Assembly (NCBI GenBank): GCA_964437515.1
Contig: CAYTHB010000087.1
Location: 1 to 10,818, forward strand
Source of the DNA: Sterolibacterium sp964437515
GTDB lineage: Bacteria > Pseudomonadota > Gammaproteobacteria > Burkholderiales > Rhodocyclaceae
Length of the DNA stretch: 10,818 nucleotides
Reading direction: 5' to 3'
The position numbers and the translations under genes were made by a program. The notes beneath the pieces were generated by a model, which had not been told where the DNA came from, made no database searches, and saw only the letters and a program-made list of their open reading frames with translations. Position 1 is the first letter of the stretch. Every line of letters begins with the position of its first letter. This document shows, piece by piece, positions 6,106 to 10,818 of the stretch.

Positions 6106-7827
6106 CTATTGTGCTAGCCGGGATAATCGGGGTGCTGCCGTCAGCAAACGGCGTGTGTAGTCTTGTTGGGGGTGCGCGTAGAGTTGGTCGGCATCGGCAT
6201 ATTCAACAGAACGCCCTTGGTGCATGACAAGGACTTCATCCGACATATGATGAACGACGGCCAGGTCATGTGAGATGAATAGATAGGACAGGCGGAATTC
6301 ATCCTGCAAATCCTGTAACAGATTGAGCACTTGCGCTTGTACGGAAACATCGAGCGCAGAGACGGATTCGTCACAAATTAGAATGTCGGGCTTCAGGGTC
6401 AGGCAACGTGCAATGGCGATACGCTGACGTTGCCCGCCGGAAAATTCATGCGGATAACGGTCGACGGCATGGGCAGGTAAGCCCACATGATCGAGCAGTT
6501 GCGCCACATGCTGCCGACGTGTCGCAGCGTTATCACCAATGGCGTGAATCAAGAGCGGTTCTTCAAGAATCTGACCGATGGTAAAGCGCGGATTGAGCGA
6601 TGCGTAAGGGTTCTGGAAAACAATCTGGATACGACGTTTGTAAGGCTGGAATTCTTTTTTCGACAAGCCAAGAATGTCGCGCCCTTCAAACAAGACCTCA
6701 CCGCCGTTCGCCTCATGCAGTCGCATCAGCGTCAGTCCCAGCGTAGTTTTGCCCGAGCCGGATTCGCCAACGATACCGAGCGTGCGGCCTCGGCGTAATT
6801 GAAAGGAAACATCTTTCACAGCCCTGAAGGTGTCGTGTTGCCATAAGCCGCGCGGCGTCTGGAAATACTTGCTGACATTGCGGGCTTCGAGAATGATTTC
6901 GTCCTCGGGGTGAATGCCGCGCTGACGTTCTTTGTTTGGGGGTGTGCTTGTTTTGTCCTGTAAAAAATCATCGATGACGGGCAAGCGATAAGGGCGTTTG
7001 TGCACATTGGCATTGGGGCGACAGGCCAGCAGGGCGCGGGTGTAGTTGTCATGGGGTGCGTTAAACACTTGTGCAGTCGTGCCTTGTTCGCGAATCTCAC
7101 CGTGGCGCATGACGATGACGCGATCGGCAATTTCATTGACGATGGCCAGATCATGGGTGATGAACAACATCGCCATGTGATGTCGCTGTTGCAGCGTGGA
7201 CAGCAGTTCGAGAATTTGCTTTTGTATGGTGACATCCAGTGCCGTCGTGGGCTCATCCGCAATGAGCAAACGGGGCTGGCAGGCGATGGCCAGTGCGATC
7301 ATCACGCGCTGCTGCTGTCCGCCCGAAAGCTGAAAGGGGTAGGCGTCGCATTTCGTGGCCGGGTCGGGCAGGCCGACTTCGTCGAGTAGTTCGATCGCGC
7401 GTGTGCGTGCCTGACGTGCCGTTAGCCCCAGATGCAGTTGCAAGGACTCCATGATTTGCGCACCGGCCGTGAAGACAGGATTGAGCGAACTCATCGGTTC
7501 CTGAAAAATCATCGAGATTTCTCGTCCGCGCCGCTGACGTAATTCGGCTGGGGACAGCGTGAGCAGATTGCACCCCGCATAGATTGCCTGGCTTGCGGGG
7601 GTGATGACGGCATTTTCGGCAGGCAGCAGGCCGAGCAAAGAGAGTGCGGTAACGGATTTTCCACTGCCGGATTCGCCAACCAGCGCGACGGTGGTATTTT
7701 CTGGAATGTCGAAGCTGATGTTTTTGACAGCGACAACCGCCCGTTCGGGCGGCTGTTTGCGCCCTTGACGAAAACCGATGCCAAGATCACGCACCGCGAG
7801 GAGTGGGGTGGGAGGAATAGGTTCCAT
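6106..7827 (-). CDS. Oligopeptide ABC importer, fused double ATP-binding protein (YejF/GsiA-like)
   Basis: This cytoplasmic ATPase should power the two permeases encoded just before it. It is a natural fusion of two DppD/DppF-type nucleotide-binding domains in 573 residues. Domain 1 has Walker A GESGSGKS (51-58), Q-loop Q109, signature LSGGQ (167-171), Walker B LLIADEP (187-193) and H225. Domain 2 has Walker A GESGSGKT (354-361), Q405, signature FSGGQ (462-466), Walker B ILICDES (482-488) and H520. Each domain ends with the Y-T-R-x-L-L element typical of oligopeptide ATPases. Both sites look catalytically complete, with D-E-P in the first and D-E-S in the second. I chose ATG 7827, one base after the permease stop; an in-frame ATG at 7854 would add nine residues inside the permease gene and has no ribosome-binding site. 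The closest well-known relatives by layout are YejF and GsiA, but the substrate cannot be read from an ATPase. Confidence 0.93.
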   Translation of the reverse strand: MEPIPPTPLLAVRDLGIGFRQGRKQPPERAVVAVKNISFDIPENTTVALVGESGSGKSVTALSLLGLLPAENAVITPASQAIYAGCNLLTLSPAELRQRRGREISMIFQEPMSSLNPVFTAGAQIMESLQLHLGLTARQARTRAIELLDEVGLPDPATKCDAYPFQLSGGQQQRVMIALAIACQPRLLIADEPTTALDVTIQKQILELLSTLQQRHHMAMLFITHDLAIVNEIADRVIVMRHGEIREQGTTAQVFNAPHDNYTRALLACRPNANVHKRPYRLPVIDDFLQDKTSTPPNKERQRGIHPEDEIILEARNVSKYFQTPRGLWQHDTFRAVKDVSFQLRRGRTLGIVGESGSGKTTLGLTLMRLHEANGGEVLFEGRDILGLSKKEFQPYKRRIQIVFQNPYASLNPRFTIGQILEEPLLIHAIGDNAATRRQHVAQLLDHVGLPAHAVDRYPHEFSGGQRQRIAIARCLTLKPDILICDESVSALDVSVQAQVLNLLQDLQDEFRLSYLFISHDLAVVHHMSDEVLVMHQGRSVEYADADQLYAHPQQDYTRRLLTAAPRLSRLAQ

Positions 7828-7828
7828 A

Positions 7829-8965
7829 CTATTTGAGCTTCGGATCCAGTGCATCGCGCAAGGCGTCGGTGAGCAGCGAAAAGGCCGTCACGAGCACGCT
7901 CATGGCGGCTGTTGCAGCGGCGAGTTGCCACCATTTGCCGAGAATCAGTTCGTTTTGTGCTTCATTCAACATGCTGCCCCATGAAACGGCATCGACGGGC
8001 ACACCAAAGCCGAGGAAGGAGAGGATGACTTCGGCCTTGATGAAGCCGACGACCAGCAAGGAAAGCTGCACCAAAGCAACGTGGCTGACATTGGGGAAGA
8101 TATGCACGAACATCTTGCGTGCGTCCGAAGCCCCGATGGCATCAGCCGCCATGACATATTCGCGTGATTTGTGTTTCATGTATTCGGCGCGGATGAGGCG
8201 AAATACGCCCGTCCAGCCTGTCAGCCCGAGGATCAGCACGATGCTGGCGAGTCCTTTGTCTTTGGGCATGACGGCGGCAATGGCGAGGATCAGCAGCAGG
8301 TAAGGGATGGACGTGAAGATGCTGTAGAACCAGTTGAGCAGGTCGTCGATCCAGCCGCCCCAATAGCCTGCCAGTGCGCCGAGCAGTGTGCCGATGAAGG
8401 TGGCGATGAAGGCGGCGACCAGACCTACAAAAATGGAGGTGCCTGAGCCTTTGATGGTTTTCTGCAGCACATCACGCCCCCATTTGTCACCTCCCCACGG
8501 CAGCGTGGCGAGACGTTCATAAGATGGGGTGGGAGCTTGCGTTTTTTGGCGGGCACGAATGGCGTGCAGATCTGCGGCAAGCGGGTCGGCGATGCCGTAA
8601 TCATTGGGTGCGTCTGACGCAACTACAGAGCCATGCTGTAACTGAGCTTTGAGTTCCAGTAAATCAGCGGCCAGCGGGTCGAGTGGGTTGGTGGGAACAT
8701 CCTCATTGCTGGCGGTATCGGAGGTCGTCAGGGGACGGTCGATGGCATCGGCCTGCAAACCGATGCCCGTCGGCGGGGCGTAATTGACCCCGACTTCGCG
8801 TGACCAGTCGCGAGCGATGAGATTGCTGATGGAAGCCAGCATCAGTAACAGAAAAAAGGCGACAACCGCGAGCGACAGCATCGCCAGACGATCTGCACGC
8901 AAGCGTCGCCAGGCGAGTCGCCACAGGCCGGGGGAGAGTGTGGATGCGTCTGTGTCTGCGGTCAT
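7829..8965 (-). CDS. Oligopeptide/dipeptide ABC importer permease, DppC/OppC (YejE) type
   Basis: An inner-membrane permease of 378 residues. A transmembrane helix at about 30-50 follows a basic cytoplasmic N-terminus. A long hydrophilic segment then runs to about 155, and the conserved GGDKWGRDVL (158-167) leads into the BPD_transp_1 domain with helices near 175-200, 215-233, 240-256, 296-322 and 350-365. The EAA coupling motif that contacts the ATPase is at about 270-293 (YVMAADAIGASDARKMFVHI). LGFGVPVDAVSWGSML and TDALRDALDPKLK are typical of the DppC family. The hydrophilic segment (about 55-155) is longer than in most DppC proteins and contains an imperfect duplication, DPLAADLLELKAQ (96-108) and DPLAADLHAIRAR (127-139). 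The start overlaps the preceding permease stop by ATGA, and the stop is one base before the ATPase ATG. It would pair with that permease to form the channel. Confidence 0.93.
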   Translation of the reverse strand: MTADTDASTLSPGLWRLAWRRLRADRLAMLSLAVVAFFLLLMLASISNLIARDWSREVGVNYAPPTGIGLQADAIDRPLTTSDTASNEDVPTNPLDPLAADLLELKAQLQHGSVVASDAPNDYGIADPLAADLHAIRARQKTQAPTPSYERLATLPWGGDKWGRDVLQKTIKGSGTSIFVGLVAAFIATFIGTLLGALAGYWGGWIDDLLNWFYSIFTSIPYLLLILAIAAVMPKDKGLASIVLILGLTGWTGVFRLIRAEYMKHKSREYVMAADAIGASDARKMFVHIFPNVSHVALVQLSLLVVGFIKAEVILSFLGFGVPVDAVSWGSMLNEAQNELILGKWWQLAAATAAMSVLVTAFSLLTDALRDALDPKLK

Positions 8966-9900
8966 TTGAGCTGCACCCGAGGATCGACCCAGCGGTACAT
9001 GAGATCAGCCAGCAGATTGAAGATCATCGTGGCCAGCGCGACATACACCGTGATGGCTTTGATGACCGGAAAATCGGAGCGATCCACTGCCATGATGATT
9101 TCACGCCCGATGCCGGGGATGGAAAAGAAACGCTCGATGAGAAATGCGCCGATCAACAAGCCCGGCAGATTGGCCATAACATAGGTAATGATGGGAATCG
9201 CGGCGTTACGCAGCACATGCCACCAGAGGATGCGATGCTCGGAGAGCCCCTTGGCGCGGGCAGTACGCACATAGTCCTGACCGATTTCGTCGAGCATGAA
9301 GGTGCGGTAGAGGCGCAGATTGGGGGCGATGCTGACCGCCAGTGCGATGAGGATGGGTAAGGCAGCATAGGTCACGAGATTGCGCCAGAGCCCATCGCCC
9401 CAGCCTTGCACCGGAAACCAGCCGAGCTGGTAGGCGAAGAAATATTGAAAGACGATGATATAAACAAGGATGCTGATTGACATGGCGATGGTGCAAGTGA
9501 CCATCACCAGACGATCGGTGAGCGAACCGCGCACATAAGCCACAGCCAGTGCCAGCGCGATAGAGAGCAGGACTTCGAGGATTTGCAAGGGCAGCAGTAC
9601 GGTTAGCGAAGGCCCCATGCGACTACTGATGATGTGAGCCACGGGTTCGCCCGTGCTCCAACTGACACCAAAATCAGCGGTGGCGATTTGCCGGATGAAA
9701 ATCCATAGTTGCACCCAGATTGGCTCGTCGATGCCCAGTTGACGACGGATATTGGCAATTTGCTCCGGGTTGGAAATTTTTCCCGCCAGCACATACGCCG
9801 GGTCACCCCCTACCCAGTTGAACAGGAAAAATACCAGGAGTACCACACCCAGCAAGGTGGGCAGCATCTGCCAGAGGCGGCGCAGGATGAATGAGATCAT
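8962..9900 (-). CDS. Oligopeptide/dipeptide ABC importer permease, DppB/OppB (YejB/GsiC) type
   Basis: An inner-membrane permease of 312 residues, close to DppB/GsiC length and shorter than E. coli YejB. The start MISFILRRLWQMLPTLLGVV is classic for the family: a short basic N-terminus, then the first helix at about 9-30, then GGDPAYVLAG. Further helices lie near 100-122, 133-157, 177-193, 232-258 and 280-300. The EAA motif that docks on the ATPase is at about 209-232 (DYVRTARAKGLSEHRILWWH), followed by the usual FFSIPGIGREI and VDPRVQLK end. It is the first gene of the five-gene minus-strand run and overlaps the second permease by ATGA. Its ATG is preceded by GATTTACC with no Shine-Dalgarno match, and I see no clear promoter in the 210 bases upstream. 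The substrate-binding protein gene that often precedes this gene is not in the window. Confidence 0.94.
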   Translation of the reverse strand: MISFILRRLWQMLPTLLGVVLLVFFLFNWVGGDPAYVLAGKISNPEQIANIRRQLGIDEPIWVQLWIFIRQIATADFGVSWSTGEPVAHIISSRMGPSLTVLLPLQILEVLLSIALALAVAYVRGSLTDRLVMVTCTIAMSISILVYIIVFQYFFAYQLGWFPVQGWGDGLWRNLVTYAALPILIALAVSIAPNLRLYRTFMLDEIGQDYVRTARAKGLSEHRILWWHVLRNAAIPIITYVMANLPGLLIGAFLIERFFSIPGIGREIIMAVDRSDFPVIKAITVYVALATMIFNLLADLMYRWVDPRVQLK

Positions 9901-10023
9901 GGTAAATCAGTGACCGCTCGTCGCCGCTGGGCGATGCGCAGAATGTGTGCGAAGTGGCAAGTTAGCGTGAAATACAAAATCAGAGTCGGGTTGAATCTTC
10001 GAGCGTAGCGAGCCAACCAGTAG

Positions 10024-10041
10024 CCGCCCCTTGAGGGGCGG
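10024..10041. repeat. Perfect GC-rich inverted repeat (hairpin)
   Basis: CCGCCCC at 10024-10030 pairs perfectly with GGGGCGG at 10035-10041 around the loop TTGA. Neither strand has a T run after it, so it is not a canonical intrinsic terminator. It lies 70 bases past the antitoxin stop and 124 bases before the first importer gene in the minus-strand direction. A transcript 3' end, a leader structure or an intergenic repeat element are all possible. Confidence 0.6.
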
Positions 10042-10043
10042 AT

Positions 10044-10064
10044 GGGTGGGGTGGGCGTATCGGG
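10044..10064 (+). other. Possible G-quadruplex motif
   Basis: The plus strand has four G tracts of at least three bases: GGG (10044-10046), GGGG (10048-10051), GGG (10053-10055) and GGG (10062-10064), with loops of 1, 1 and 6 bases. This fits the usual G3+N1-7 rule. It begins three bases after the GC hairpin. Both flanking genes are on the minus strand, so their RNA would carry the C-rich form; any quadruplex would form in the DNA non-template strand. Confidence 0.45.
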
Positions 10065-10110
10065 TAACGATTATTTCATCCTCTGTAGGTGGAGAGAGTC
10101 ACCATGATCG

Positions 10111-10416
10111 TTAGACATGCACGGCCTGGGCGACCAGCTTGACCCCCAGTGCTGCACATACACGGTTTACGGTATCGAAACGTGGCTGCGCATCCGGACG
10201 CAGTGCCTTGTACAGTGCTTCGCGGGTAATACCTGATGCCTTGGCAATTTCACTCATGCCGCGTGCCCGCGCGATGTCACCCAAGGCGGCGGCTAGCAGT
10301 GCTGGGTCGTTCGCGGTGAGTATGTCGGTGAGATAAGCTGCGATAGCCTCTTCATTGTTGAGATAGGGCGTGGCATCGAATTCAGGTAGTTCGGCAACCT
10401 TAATACGTTTGGTCAT
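10111..10416 (-). CDS. Addiction-module antitoxin, HI1420/HigA-like helix-turn-helix protein
   Basis: A 101-residue DNA-binding antitoxin of the HI1420-type family (putative addiction-module antidote encoded downstream of an HI1419-like toxin). The family start is clear: VAELPEFDATPYLNNEEAIAAYLTD at 8-31, then a helical segment with LLAAALGDIARARGMSEIA. The helix-turn-helix sits at about 53-74 (MSEIAKASGITREALYKAL), followed by FDTVNRVCAALGVKL. It should bind and neutralise the toxin and, by its helix-turn-helix, repress the shared promoter. It lies 14 bases after the toxin stop and has its own good ribosome-binding site, GGAG, eight bases before the ATG (GGAGAAATCGCCATG). By contrast, the toxin appears leaderless. 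That difference would favour an excess of antitoxin, which is an inference. Confidence 0.92.
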   Translation of the reverse strand: MTKRIKVAELPEFDATPYLNNEEAIAAYLTDILTANDPALLAAALGDIARARGMSEIAKASGITREALYKALRPDAQPRFDTVNRVCAALGVKLVAQAVHV

Positions 10417-10430
10417 GGCGATTTCTCCAG

Positions 10431-10724
10431 TCAGTCCAACAGGGCAGACAATGCCTTGGCGCGCTTGATATCCCGCTTCTGGGTGTGCTTTGATCCGCCT
10501 GCGAGCAAGACAATCACCTGTGTGCAGCGCTGAACGAAATACACACGCCAGCCAGCACCCAAGTGAATACGAAGTTCCGATACACCTTCGCCAACCGGTT
10601 CGACATCGCCCATCAATCCCAATTCCAGACGCTTGAGGCGGGCGATGACTACGCTGCGGACGTTGATGTCAGGTAGTGCATCAAGCCAGGCGGAAAACTG
10701 CGGAAGAGGTTTCAGCGAGAACAT
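10431..10724 (-). CDS. RelE/ParE-superfamily toxin, HI1419 type (HigB-like)
   Basis: A 97-residue toxin with the features of the HI1419-type addiction-module killer family within RelE/ParE: PQFSAWLDALPD (9-20), ARLKRLELGLMGDVEPVGEG (28-47), VSELRIHLGAGWRVYF (48-63) and LLAGGSKHTQKRDIKRAKAL (73-92). RelE-like members cut mRNA on the ribosome while ParE-like members poison gyrase; I cannot tell which applies here. It is the first gene of the pair, the reverse of most toxin-antitoxin operons but usual for HigBA and HI1419/HI1420. The start MFSLKPLPQF matches where family members begin. No Shine-Dalgarno sequence precedes it, because the promoter -10 ends only six bases before the ATG. The key basic residues (R52, R60, K79, R84) are present, and I see no sign of inactivation. 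Confidence 0.92.
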   Translation of the reverse strand: MFSLKPLPQFSAWLDALPDINVRSVVIARLKRLELGLMGDVEPVGEGVSELRIHLGAGWRVYFVQRCTQVIVLLAGGSKHTQKRDIKRAKALSALLD

Positions 10725-10730
10725 ACGATA

Positions 10731-10759
10731 AATGTAATCGAGCGATTACACGGTGTCAA
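10731..10759 (-). promoter_or_regulatory. Sigma70-type promoter of the toxin-antitoxin pair
   Basis: On the minus strand, TTGACA (10759-10754) is a perfect -35, a 17-base spacer follows, and TACATT (10736-10731) matches four of six -10 positions. Transcription should begin about 6-8 bases after the -10, which falls on the toxin ATG at 10724. The transcript would then have essentially no 5' leader. Confidence 0.75.
10733..10750. promoter_or_regulatory. Probable operator, perfect 8-bp inverted repeat
   Basis: TGTAATCG (10733-10740) and CGATTACA (10743-10750) form a perfect inverted repeat with a two-base centre. It covers most of the spacer and part of the -10 of the toxin promoter. A helix-turn-helix dimer bound here would block RNA polymerase. 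The antitoxin of this pair is the obvious ligand, as autoregulation is usual in type II modules. Confidence 0.75.
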
Positions 10760-10818
10760 GCATCAGTCTTTTCCAACATGGTATGAGTCTGAACTTGGGT
10801 GTGGATTTCCAAGAGGGA

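Larger units (their letters stand above)
9901..10110. other. Intergenic gap between toxin-antitoxin pair and importer operon
   Basis: These 210 bases hold no gene that I can support. They should contain the control region for the importer operon (minus strand), but no good -35/-10 pair stands out. Bases 9985-10064 contain clustered structure: a weak inverted repeat GGTTG (9989-9993)/CAACC (10014-10018), a perfect GC hairpin, and a G-rich run. A separated inverted repeat TAACGAT (10065-10071)/ATCGTTA (10107-10113) surrounds a weak hairpin and touches the antitoxin stop codon, so it may form part of a 3' end structure. The structured part could be a REP-like intergenic repeat. Confidence 0.5.

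Noticed and set aside
7828..7854. Nine-residue N-terminal extension of the double ATPase
   Set aside because: It lies inside the permease gene, has no Shine-Dalgarno sequence, and the ATG at 7827 follows the permease stop by one base. The extended start is not fully excluded.
9901..9995. Promoter for the importer operon
   Set aside because: Only poor matches were found on the minus strand (for example TTCAAC and TATTTC at 15-base spacing), too weak to report as a feature.
10761..10818. Possible gene fragment at the right edge
   Set aside because: Only 58 bases upstream of the toxin promoter, with no recognisable coding or structural signal.
1..10818. CRISPR arrays, tRNA/rRNA genes, transposases, integrase or att sites
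   Set aside because: I looked for regular direct repeats, tRNA-like cloverleaf ends and transposase or recombinase motifs on both strands and saw none.

Overview
The window looks like chromosomal DNA of a moderately GC-rich proteobacterium, most likely Gamma- or Betaproteobacteria. Several things point there: a typical class I (AroF/AroG/AroH-type) DAHP synthase, a paired aat-bpt leucyl-transferase module, a dipeptide/oligopeptide ABC importer with a fused double ATPase, and an HI1419/HI1420-type toxin-antitoxin pair. I cannot name a genus from the sequence. I found no phage, insertion sequence, CRISPR array or RNA gene.

Left half, plus strand (1-4563). The window opens inside mfd, the transcription-repair coupling factor, of which only the C-terminal 540 residues are present. 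Its stop overlaps the start of a complete DAHP synthase gene (ATGA), the first step of aromatic amino-acid synthesis. A small antitoxin/MazF-PemK-like toxin pair follows, clearly lower in GC than its surroundings and probably a transferred cassette. Next comes a DUF1015 protein of unknown function. A strong hairpin that includes the bpt stop codon separates this convergent gene from the right half.

Right half, minus strand (read from 9900 down to 4622). Five genes are packed tightly and probably form one operon: two oligopeptide-type permeases, a fused two-domain ATPase, aat (leucyl/phenylalanyl-tRNA-protein transferase) and bpt (bacterial leucyl-tRNA-protein transferase). The importer brings peptides into the cell. 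The two transferases mark proteins with certain N-termini for ClpS-ClpAP degradation, so the operon would join peptide uptake and protein turnover. No substrate-binding protein gene lies in the window.

Far right (9901-10818). A 210-base gap holds a perfect GC hairpin and a possible G-quadruplex. It is followed on the minus strand by a toxin-first HigBA-like module of the HI1419/HI1420 type. Its promoter is easy to read: TTGACA, a 17-base spacer and TACATT, with a perfect inverted repeat across the spacer and -10. The -10 is so close to the toxin ATG that the toxin mRNA is predicted to be leaderless.

Most of the window is ordinary housekeeping content. I did not find a convincing wholly new system. 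The best leads are the leaderless, operator-controlled toxin, the importer plus N-degron transferase operon, and the two different toxin-antitoxin cassettes.
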